Shown piece after piece: positions 21,801 to 26,694 of a DNA stretch of 26,694 nt (within the stretch, counting starts at the first letter, position 1; every line of letters begins with the position of its first letter). The stretch is from Plakobranchus ocellatus. Taxonomy: Eukaryota; Mollusca; Gastropoda; Plakobranchidae. The stretch lies in the NCBI GenBank assembly GCA_019648995.1, contig BLXT01002056.1, positions 190,743-217,436 of the forward strand, in the 5' to 3' direction. Below the pieces are notes generated by a model that saw only the letters and a program-made list of their open reading frames with translations, was not told where the DNA came from and did no database searches. Both the position numbers and the translations under genes were made by a program.

Positions 21801-24122
21801 TTATAACTATTACCGAATATGGAGCATCTGTCCTAGTTCACATAGTTTTTATTCCAGCTGCGTCAATTTTGCATAAGGAGATTTCTGATCCCTTAATCGT
21901 CCGAGACCGTCAGCCCCGTGAGCTGTTATCGCCCAATGAGGTTGTGACGGAGCTCTAATATCAAAGCTATCCCTTGGTCACCTGTTTTTACGCTAGTTTA
22001 TACACAGTGCTTTGTTGGCTTTTGAGTGAAGTTTTCAGCCAGTTTAGTGCGTGAATGACTGGCAGCATGAATTATGTAAGAAAATGGCCAAAAGGAGATG
22101 GGTGCAATGGGAAGAGCTTGAGAGAGCTGAAACAGGCCCGTCATATGGAACTGGTATCGCATCATCGGTCAGAAAACCAAAATATTTTTGCTCAGACGTT
22201 ATTGGCCATTTTCTCAAAATGAGTTTTTTGCGGACAAATGTTCTCATAACTTTGGTGTTTTCCATAAGACTTGTCTTGATATTTTAGGGCAGTAAGATCT
22301 TGCTTTTCATGTAGGTTTTTGGGAATCCCATATATATAAATATTTTTTATCAATGTATCCAAAAATTTGATGCTGTTTATATATATTTCAAAATTTATGA
22401 CAATTTCCTTTTTCTCTTAAATTTAGCATAAAAACATAAAAAATATATTCCCATTTCGAAAAAGTTGTCATCTTATTAAATTCCAAAGTTATAAGACTTT
22501 GAAAGCTATGTTTGAATGCCATGACATTTTTTTCTAATGCCTTAACAACGGTTATATAGAGAAAAAGTCATTTATTGTTGTTTTTATAACTTTTTGGGGG
22601 GTCATTTATAACAAATAAACCAATTATAAAGGTATCATTTAAAAAATATAGAAAATCACTCTTGAGTGCCGCACTTGCCCTTGACAACTGGAATTATAAA
22701 GTACAACAAAATAAGGGCAAAGAGGTTGTCCTCAAACAATTTTGGTCTTCTTATGATGTAAGTCTTATGACCCGTTCTAATGAGGCCTATGTCTCAAATA
22801 ACAGATAAAATGTACAGATTTAACTTAATCTATGCCAAAACTTTCAGTCAGGCATATAATTAAAATGATTTTGAATGCAACTTGAAGCTTTGATAATTTG
22901 ATACTACAATAATAGGGCCTAATGACAAATAATTTTGAATGTCTTTCAAGTTTGCTTTTTTAAAATCTAGTTTAAAAGCTTTTTAAAAAATTGCATGAAT
23001 GTAGTTTCTTCCTTGTTAAAGCAATGAAGTATGACAGTTCACTCTAAAAATACTATCTTTTTTTTTTCGTTAAAAAAAAGAAAAGATCAAATTTACCACA
23101 GGAATGAGTTCAAGATGAAATTGGCTATCACATCACGAGGCTTGAATGTGCATAATGTAATAAGCTTTGATACCAATCTCTTTGTATTGATTTTGCATAA
23201 ATGTATACATTTAAATTTTTTGGTTTGTTTGTTTCACTCTTCTCTTAAATGATTTTGAAAACAACTTTAAATGCTTAGTCCATAATTAACACGGCTATAA
23301 AGCTCTTAGATTATAAAAAATGTATTTTATTTTCAGGTTATGTCAATGGTTTTGAAGGTTCAAATTAGCATGTATTATTGGGACTGGTCTTCAGGTATTT
23401 TGGCTTTCTTTGGTAAAAAGTACACTAAGTATTAATATGGTTGTAAATTCATAATTCACCTCAGCTTGAAATGCTTCATCTGCTGACCTAAAATGTGGAT
23501 TTGGGACAGAACAGAAAACTTTGATTATTTTATGGATGAAGAAAGTCATGTAAAGAAGCAAAACTGTGAAAGAGAAGGACAACAGATTAATATATGTTTG
23601 TTACTGATAGGTCTCTCTATTTATATCTTGCTAAAAGGTTGAGAGCATTGATTAATAATGACGAAAAGGTTGATACATAATTAACACAAGTGTACAAACT
23701 TTCTAATTATTTCCATAAAATGCTCTCTTTAGTCTAGAGTAAGCTTGTAAAAATTAACTGCTAAAGTGACTTAAATATATAAGCTCATGAATCCGACATG
23801 GTTATAAAACACACATTGAAACATTGTGCGCACCTTTTTGAGAATATTTTCGAATACTCAGGGGCATCCAAGTCTTCATCTGAGTCTGATGAGTCTAAAA
23901 GAAAGTAATAAATGTATAAAAGAAAAGCTAACAAGAAGAAAAATATTGCTAGTTACAACATTCATTTTCATCAACAATCATTCTCTTTAGATTTTTAAAC
24001 ACATTCTTTAATAACTTTAAAATCATGGAGGAAAAAAATTCTGTTTGGTAATAGACAATATAAAATATTGAATACTGACCTGAATGCTCAAGAGATGAAG
24101 AAACATTGCTGTCGTTGCTCAT
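3842..24122 (-). CDS. SLF2: SLF2/FAM178-like protein, 15-exon gene model (SMC5/6 localization, Nse6-like)
   Basis: SLF2 works with SLF1 to bring the SMC5/6 complex to damaged chromatin; this role is known from vertebrates. The exons (minus strand) are 24080-24122, 23834-23894, 23460-23487, 21102-21170, 17407-17451, 16824-16863, 16594-16637, 15657-15816, 12630-12725, 8286-8444, 7316-7373, 6155-6274, 4727-4804, 3968-4043 and a doubtful 3842-3895. Every junction has GT/AG and matching codon phase; the sum is 1131 bases, 376 residues plus stop. An in-frame TGA lies 24 bases before the ATG. The order is an acidic Ser/Asp-rich stretch (1-35), a charged helical segment starting LDSLL (about 57-95), then a helical FAM178-like domain (about 111-359) with WLLNILAVHSSPVTVHSC, WCPHPLALMRIFVNLG and a last segment ending SEEDW. 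It is much shorter than vertebrate SLF2: it lacks the long disordered N-terminus and the last conserved helices. The family call is from motif memory, not a search. Confidence 0.62.
3968..4043 (-). CDS. SLF2: SLF2-like exon 14 (residues about 334-359)
   Basis: Acceptor TTTTTTTTCTCCCTAAG and donor GAG|GTAAGT are both strong. It encodes SISLEAQECFSAILQCYSEE then DWSSE. This corresponds to the SLF2 segment in which a helix is followed by a DW motif. It starts with one base completing an Arg codon and ends in phase 0. Confidence 0.75.
4727..4804 (-). CDS. SLF2: SLF2-like exon 13 (residues about 308-334)
   Basis: Acceptor TATATTTTTAG and donor ACAG|GTATGT. It encodes a helix with DLTQIFFMLAKVELDNHINR, matching in pattern the family helix of type LLLLLFKISLEKQL. 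Entry and exit phases agree with exons 12 and 14. Confidence 0.75.
4805..6154. other. Intron 12 (1350 bases)
   Basis: Mostly AT-rich with no further exon seen. A GC-richer island at about 5475-5720 contains GTAGGCCT, GGGCTAGGCTACC and similar tracts and may be a fragment of a dispersed repeat. I could not name it. Confidence 0.5.
6155..6274 (-). CDS. SLF2: SLF2-like exon 12 (residues about 268-308)
   Basis: Acceptor ACCTTTGCAG and donor GAA|GTAAGT. It encodes a charged stretch (FLTVENDENVECKETPKG) followed by a helix ending VQMVYKVMALALQTK. The first base completes the Arg codon opened by exon 11 if its donor is at 7316, which is the main argument for that donor. Confidence 0.7.
6275..7315. 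other. Intron 11 (1041 bases)
   Basis: AT-rich. Two spots could be optional exons on the minus strand: a strong acceptor with open frame near 6975-7018 and a 22-base micro-exon candidate at 6652-6673. Neither chains cleanly with both neighbours, so both are left out of the model. Confidence 0.4.
7316..7373 (-). CDS. SLF2: SLF2-like exon 11 (residues about 249-268)
   Basis: The acceptor TTTCTATTTTTTTAG is strong. It encodes ARAEDLLGKEHKYSQDEI and half of an Arg codon. The donor AAG|GTTGGA is not ideal, but its phase fits exon 12. A better-looking donor TGG|GTAAAT at 7191/7192 keeps the frame open for 41 more mostly hydrophobic residues, yet leaves phase 0, which does not fit exon 12. Confidence 0.55.
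7374..8285. other. Intron 10 (912 bases)
   Basis: AT-rich, with A-runs near 7488-7510 and 7799-7809. The plus-strand open frames here are short and of low complexity. No gene, RNA or repeat structure that I can support. Confidence 0.5.
8286..8444 (-). CDS. SLF2: SLF2-like exon 10 (residues about 196-249)
   Basis: Acceptor TTTTTTCATTGTTAG, donor CTCG|GTAAGC. It encodes AVHSSPVTVHSCYNNLIGTL, then after a short loop HISWCPHPLALMRIFVNLG. In FAM178/SLF2 proteins a helix running into an S.H...V pattern and then W.PS....V.FVN.G is, from memory, the most recognisable part of the domain. It is the strongest family evidence in this gene. Confidence 0.8.
8960..9070 (-). repeat. Probable decayed tRNA-derived SINE head
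   Basis: Read on the minus strand, a segment with GGTGGTATATTGATAGAC (A-box-like) is followed about 45 bases later by GGGTTCAAGTTTGA (B-box-like, from plus 8996-9009). This layout resembles tRNA-derived SINE promoters. Both boxes are degenerate and no tail was identified. Confidence 0.4.
9636..9806 (+). other. Short acidic open frame, possible decayed transposon N-terminus
   Basis: A 56-codon ATG-to-TAG frame contains VDYFVSEDGSSDEDEDED. A second ATG frame with a Ser/Lys-rich start (MSVSSKSKSDSK) lies just upstream in a different phase at about 9588. Acidic serine-rich starts occur in piggyBac-type transposases, but no catalytic domain follows, so I do not assign it. It may equally be a chance frame. 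Confidence 0.25.
11471..11900 (-). other. Coding-like degenerate fragments, one Cys-rich
   Basis: Around 11510-11580 the minus strand reads a Cys/His-rich piece (CGCSHEPDSCHCGCGHCKKN). Around 11800-11885 another frame reads MPVGFKARTTKPDKPVNVPL. They lie in the same orientation, in separate frames, without splice signals I trust. They may be remains of one inserted protein-coding element; I do not recognise the family. Confidence 0.25.
12001..12076 (+). repeat. Purine-rich low-complexity tract
   Basis: Almost pure A/G on the plus strand, including GAGGTGAGAGAGGAGGAGGA. It may be simple-repeat decay or a pyrimidine tract for the minus-strand transcript. Confidence 0.6.
12630..12725 (-). CDS. 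SLF2: SLF2-like exon 9 (residues about 164-196)
   Basis: Acceptor TTTCATTTCAACAG, donor ATCT|GTAAGT. It encodes SLSTLLLSKAIVTCMQ followed by DLKSVLIWLLNI. The W-L-[LF] helix joins exon 10's SVHS-type segment, as in FAM178 proteins. Enters with two bases, leaves with one; both agree with neighbours. Confidence 0.75.
12726..15656. other. Intron 8 (2931 bases)
   Basis: AT-rich with long homopolymer runs (13305-13320 A-rich, 13560-13577 T, 13480-13490 T). Around 14680-15300 base composition is less extreme and may be old repeat sequence. I found no exon, RNA gene or paired termini. Confidence 0.45.
13560..13577 (+). repeat. Poly(T) run of 18
   Basis: Eighteen T in a row; read from the other strand it could be a retroposon poly(A) tail, but no element body is recognisable beside it. 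Confidence 0.6.
15657..15816 (-). CDS. SLF2: SLF2-like exon 8 (residues about 111-164)
   Basis: Acceptor TTTTGTGGTTTCAG, donor ACAG|GTATTT. It encodes HPGIKLFNVEKLCC, then LFAYGFTSSGSAIDKIL. HPGE-type entry into the domain and a following FL..GF segment are features I associate with SLF2. At 160 bases it is the longest exon of the gene. Starts in phase 0 and leaves one base. Confidence 0.78.
15817..16593. other. Intron 7 (777 bases)
   Basis: AT-rich intron that contains the 124-base-period duplication described separately and nothing else I can support. Confidence 0.5.
15912..16074 (+). repeat. Short direct duplication inside intron 7
   Basis: GAAACTAGAAACACTACA at 15912 recurs at 16036, and similarity continues for about 20 more bases (TATACC.AG). 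The period is 124 bases. A local tandem duplication, now diverged, is the simplest reading. Confidence 0.6.
16594..16637 (-). CDS. SLF2: SLF2-like exon 7 (residues about 96-110)
   Basis: A 44-base exon with acceptor CACTTTCCAG and donor CAG|GTAATT. It encodes SQSLASEHEDHLQQ, a polar linker before the helical domain. The two-base entry completes a His codon with exon 6. Confidence 0.68.
16824..16863 (-). CDS. SLF2: SLF2-like exon 6 (residues 83-96)
   Basis: A 40-base micro-exon with acceptor TATTTATTTCCAG and donor CCCC|GTAAGT. It encodes QDIHNDSREELQP and continues the charged helix of exon 5 (EELLQDI across the junction). Confidence 0.68.
17407..17451 (-). CDS. SLF2: SLF2-like exon 5 (residues 68-82)
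   Basis: A 45-base micro-exon, phase 0 at both ends, with acceptor CTTTTCTTATAG and donor CTG|GTAAAA. It encodes AAERSRLEKVREELL, a highly charged helix likely to be coiled coil together with exons 4 and 6. Confidence 0.7.
17596..17635 (+). repeat. (AAAT)n microsatellite
   Basis: Six perfect AAAT units from 17597 followed by imperfect units to 17635. Confidence 0.9.
18225..18758 (+). repeat. SINE-containing unit bracketed by near-perfect direct repeats
   Basis: A block CTCTCG(TCTTG)n followed by a 43-base core occurs at 18225-18288 and again at 18676-18758. The two cores (18246-18288 and 18716-18758) are identical, while the TCTTG tract differs in length. The enclosed roughly 390 bases contain the tRNA-like promoter at 18575-18649. 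This could be two tandem copies of one short retroposon, or one element inserted into or recombined with another. Confidence 0.72.
18565..18715 (+). mobile_element. tRNA-derived SINE with (TCTTG)n tail
   Basis: A-box-like TGGCTCAGTG (18575-18584) and a canonical B box GGTTCGAATCC (18639-18649) mark an RNA polymerase III promoter. A pyrimidine-rich tail of TCTTG units (18681-18715) follows shortly after. The local GC content is far above the surrounding intron. The B box, tail and flanking repetition support a SINE. The A-to-B spacing of 64 bases and the absence of an obvious acceptor stem argue against a functional tRNA gene. Confidence 0.65.
19836..20232 (+). repeat. Diverged dispersed repeat, copy 2
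   Basis: Same-orientation partner of 1783-2180, lying inside intron 4 of the SLF2-like gene. Similarity starts at GTCATCAT.GTT.TG and ends near AGTAAA..GAC, with no clear terminal repeats. The element class is unknown. Confidence 0.72.
21102..21170 (-). CDS. SLF2: SLF2-like exon 4 (residues 45-67)
   Basis: Phase 0 at both ends, donor GAG|GTAAGT strong, acceptor TGGCCAG. It encodes EPKYSSPQKVNRLDSLLSDH then LKE. LDSLL followed by a charged helix is a motif I associate with the start of the conserved part of SLF2. Confidence 0.75.
21171..23459. other. Intron 3 (2289 bases)
   Basis: About 21520-22290 is richer in G+C than its surroundings and contains overlapping short open frames (for example 22051-22287 plus), with no match to a known domain. 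The flanking 22300-22800 is AT-rich with TTATAACTTT-type tracts. It is probably a decayed dispersed element. No splice-supported exon was found. Confidence 0.4.
21520..22290. repeat. Possible decayed dispersed element (GC-richer block)
   Basis: CpG-containing tracts (CCTCGAGAGG, GTCCGAGACCGTCAG, GACGGAGCTC) stand out against AT-rich intron. AACGGGTC at about 21564 also recurs in reverse as GACCCGTT near 22769 and 19773, which may be shared repeat ends. No transposase domain or terminal repeat was found. Confidence 0.3.
23460..23487 (-). CDS. SLF2: SLF2-like exon 3, 28-base micro-exon (residues 35-44)
   Basis: Acceptor CATTTTAG and donor GAG|GTGAAT. One base completes Arg35, then SADEAFQAE. 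It is the smallest exon of the gene; it is accepted because it is the link that turns exon 2's phase 2 into exon 4's phase 0. Confidence 0.6.
23834..23894 (-). CDS. SLF2: SLF2-like exon 2 (residues 15-35)
   Basis: Acceptor TTCTTTTAG and donor AAAAAG|GTGCGC. It encodes SSDSDEDLDAPEYSKIFSK, an acidic Ser/Asp-rich patch that could be a casein-kinase-2 target or a partner-binding stretch (inference). Phases agree with exons 1 and 3. Confidence 0.7.
24080..24122 (-). CDS. SLF2: SLF2-like exon 1 coding part with start codon
   Basis: ATG at 24120-24122 opens MSNDSNVSSSLEHS and leaves one base before donor GTCAGT. The upstream frame meets a TGA 24 bases before the ATG, so this is the first ATG available. 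A T-rich acceptor (TACTTTTTTTTAAAG) ends at 24151, suggesting an upstream non-coding exon. Confidence 0.7.
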
Positions 24123-24150
24123 TATTCTGTCCTTAAAATTTGGTCAAGCA

Positions 24151-24165
24151 CTTTAAAAAAAAGTA
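24151..24165 (-). other. Possible 5'UTR splice acceptor
   Basis: Minus strand reads a T-run followed by AAAG immediately before the last 28 bases of 5' leader. If used, the transcript begins in a non-coding exon further right, perhaps near the GC-richer block at 25930-26060. Confidence 0.3.
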
Positions 24166-24697
24166 CTTTATCTATATCAGGTCCTTTGTCTGCCTCTCTT
24201 GATTCAGTGCCAAAAGTGAAAAAAAAATGATATAAACATACTTTTTTTAATTTGCTTGGTTCATGTAAAAATATTTATATAAAATTTTGCATAATAATGA
24301 TACAATTGTTAGTGCAATTATCATCAGAGTCATACGGCTGTCATGAGAAAAGACAATTTTTTTGAAGTACTGAATTGTAATTCAATACAATGATAGTTCG
24401 GGTGAAATTCAAGCATGCTACATTACAAGCATCATTATAAAAATTGCTATATTTTATAATCATTTCCACAGCCAAGCACTCCATACTCATGAAGTTTGCT
24501 TAGACATAATGTAGTTTTTATATCAAGTAATTTGTTTATAGTGGGTTGTCATAGATTGATCATATAAGGCTTAAACTTTTCACATGACAATGCAAGCCCA
24601 AATCTACTAAAAGAAAGAGTAAAAATTGACTAATAGCTATTTGGACGACAATCTGCTGCATGTTTAACCTTGCACCACAGTGGGAATTGAGGGAAGA

Positions 24698-24705
24698 TGA
24701 CGTCA
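24698..24705. promoter_or_regulatory. Perfect CRE palindrome TGACGTCA
   Basis: The full 8-base CREB/ATF site lies about 575 bases upstream of the SLF2-like ATG, in a region otherwise almost free of CpG. An exact match is suggestive, but no occupancy is shown. Confidence 0.4.
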
Positions 24706-25921
24706 ATTATTTTTCTTTCTCTTTTTTTTTTCTTTTTTGTTAATAGAGGATTCTAAGATAGCTTGGAAAACCAAAATCTATTTTTTAAAAGGGTTGACAA
24801 ACAAACATTAATAAAGCCGCCTAGACATAACTCAATTCAAATTTGATTGACTTTCTATGCACAGGAAATAAAGCCTTCTATAAACTTATACATGCTTTCA
24901 ACAATTGAAAAGCTTTGTAAATCTAATCTCTGAGGATGAGCATGCAATCCTGCCTAGAAGTATTTGTACGCCTTAGATTTCTACTAAGTCCATCTTTCCG
25001 ATGTGTTTTGCTAGGGGGTCATAAATAGATTAGGTTTCTCCATTTATCTAAAACATTTTTATTTAGTGAAAAGAAACACTTGTGTTTATTTGCACTTGCA
25101 TTTACTTTGTACAAGATCTTGGAAAAGCCAATCTAAACTAGCCAACAGGACACAGCTATGCAGTCACATTTCAAAACAGCTGTGAGCTGGCATTGTTGTT
25201 CTTACTTTTATCAATATACTGATGTTTTTAAAGAGCAAACAATTTTACTTTGTTTTATAAACATCTGTTTTCATTATTGTTATTGGAATATTGCTATGAG
25301 TACATATTCAGAAGTCTCTCTTTGCCTTGATTACTTTTAACTCTAAAAAAAATGCTCGCAGCCCTTTTCCCCCTTTGGCCACACATTTCCACCATCGGTC
25401 ACAGGCTCAAATGAGACTGTATCCTTATTTAGTTATGCGTTACCTACACTTTGATAACTTTTGACCTAAGTAAGATACAGAGCTGAAATTGGTATCATTG
25501 GAAAGAAGAATAAATGATAAATGTGCTTTACAGGTGTGTGATTTTTGTTATTGTACAATTTTTGTGAATTTAGCTACATAACATTGAAATTATATCACAT
25601 TTTATACATCTTGACCTAGATTTTAGATCTAAATATGCCTAGATATAGACTAGACCTAATGATAGCAACGATTTCATAGCAAAACTAATCTATTTGAATA
25701 AAAACAAATTGATATCAGTAGCTAAAACACTGAAATTAGGATAATAATCTACTGGATCTACAAGATTTCACATCACACGATGAAGTTCTCTCAATCATAG
25801 ATAGAAAAAAAAGACTAGAGTGCTTTCAGCCCGCGCTTAGACTCAAAAAACACCAAAGTATAGGAAGAATGGTAGGAAAAGGAAGTAGGAAGATTAATCT
25901 TTTCGTACAATTAAAGTTTCG

Positions 25922-25933
25922 CTTTTATAAAAG
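25922..25933. promoter_or_regulatory. Palindromic TATA-like element CTTTTATAAAAG
   Basis: A perfect 12-base palindrome that reads TATAAAAG on both strands, beside a CpG-richer block. It could serve as a core promoter in either direction, for example for a leader exon of the minus-strand gene. In AT-rich DNA chance occurrence is possible. Confidence 0.25.
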
Positions 25934-25966
25934 TGGTTTGGATGCGATTATATGCTACAAAACCAA

Positions 25967-26036
25967 GCAACGCTGTGACCGTCGGTGCGACCAACTGTGT
26001 GTTGCGGAAGCAACGCTGGCACCGTTGGTCCGACCA
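25967..26036 (+). repeat. 27-base near-duplicate in CpG-richer block
   Basis: GCAACGCTGTGACCGTCGG... at 25967-25993 recurs at 26010-26036 with 23 of 27 bases matching, period 43. Both copies contain ACCGT.GGT.CGACCA and are CpG-rich against a CpG-poor background. Confidence 0.65.
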
Positions 26037-26694
26037 TTCATAACCTATTCAATCAACGGTGGCTCTGTGAGCATGAAGAGTTAATATCCAGTCATATTCT
26101 AAATCGAAGGTGTGAAAACATTGTTAAAGGAAGCTGTTGGATTGTTTGAGATGCTTTGATAATGTTTTAGTATTAAAGAGGGGATTTATGAATGAGAGTA
26201 TAAGATCCATCAATGTTTTTTTTTAACTAACCTTGATTACATAAAATATTATTATGGGTATAATATTACACTTTTGTGAAGAAAAAATATAAAAGCGAAT
26301 AAATAATGTCAACATAAAAAAAGAAAAGGGTAGAGGTATCATATCCCCTATAATTCTACATTAGAATTGATTTTCCGTTTTCATTAGTTTTAGTCATGAA
26401 TGATTTACTTTAAATGTCTTAATTACTCTGTATATAAGTAAAATAACATATATGTAGGCCTACACAGTATATATGTGCATATAAATGTTTTTAAATGTTT
26501 TTCATGAATATGTATATACGTAAAGTGCATAGACCAGTGATTGTACTATGGTTTTACACCATATAAATGTCATATATATGATTTATTATTGTCACAAGGT
26601 GTCCACAAAAGCAGTTTGACCCTTACATCGATTTGAGAGAAGTAAGTTCAACCACAGTTATTCATTTACAGCTCTCTCCACCCCCCTTCTTACG

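Larger units (their letters stand above)
24123..26694. other. Upstream flank of the SLF2-like gene, no coding gene supported
   Basis: AT-rich with a CRE palindrome (24698-24705), a stretch about 25430-25560 with TTTGATAACTTTTGACC and GCTGAAATTGGTATCATTGG that looks like part of a dispersed repeat, a TATA-like palindrome (25922-25933) and a CpG-richer duplication (25967-26036). The 71-residue plus frame at 25869-26084 overlaps the duplication and shows no family features. Confidence 0.45.

Noticed and set aside
25869..26084. 71-residue plus-strand gene
   Set aside because: No family motif, overlap with a short DNA duplication, and no splice or upstream context.
1..26694. CRISPR arrays, bacterial operons, integrated virus or toxin genes
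   Set aside because: No regularly spaced repeats, ribosome-binding sites, polymerase or capsid motifs, or toxin-like proteins were seen; the window is an animal-type chromosome segment.

Overview
This is an AT-rich (roughly two-thirds A+T by eye), intron-rich eukaryotic window. There are no bacterial operons, the coding exons are short with GT/AG borders, a tRNA-derived SINE is present, and decayed dispersed repeats are common. The overall look, including TAGATCTAGATCT-type tracts and an OFA-like MFS gene copy, suggests an invertebrate animal, perhaps a gastropod mollusc. That taxonomic guess is inference.

Left edge (1-1407, + strand): an intronless copy of a major facilitator superfamily transporter related to the oxalate/formate-antiporter and monocarboxylate-transporter group. 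It is cut by the window start and carries an in-frame TGA at 203-205 and a one-base frameshift confined to about 811-820, so I call it a pseudogene. 1408-3841 has no clear gene. It holds one copy of a diverged dispersed repeat (1783-2180) whose second copy lies at 19836-20232.

Main content (about 3842-24122, - strand): one long gene assembled from 14 well-supported small exons plus an uncertain terminal exon. Start codon, splice sites and codon phases chain without a conflict from the ATG at 24122 to the exon ending at 3968. The predicted protein is about 370-376 residues: an acidic serine-rich N-terminus, a short charged helical segment beginning with a LDSLL motif, then a helical domain. 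I recognise the helical part as the FAM178/SLF2 family (Nse6-like loader subunit of the SMC5/6 DNA-repair complex), from motifs such as WCPHPLALMRIFVNLG and a final segment ending in EEDW. The C-terminus is shorter than in vertebrate SLF2 as I remember it. The only candidate last exons are a 72-nt-intron exon that looks like a tandem duplicate of the exon before it (3842-3895) and an alternative at 3569-3601.

Introns and right flank: the introns are mostly AT-rich filler with decayed repeats. They include a tRNA-derived SINE bracketed by two perfect 43-bp direct repeats (18225-18758), a probable second decayed SINE (about 8960-9070), an (AAAT)n microsatellite, and short degenerate protein-like fragments. 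24123-26694 is the upstream flank of the SLF2-like gene, with a perfect CRE palindrome, a palindromic TATA-like site and a GC-richer 27-bp near-duplicate. I found no prokaryotic defence system, CRISPR array or mobile-element transposase that I could support.
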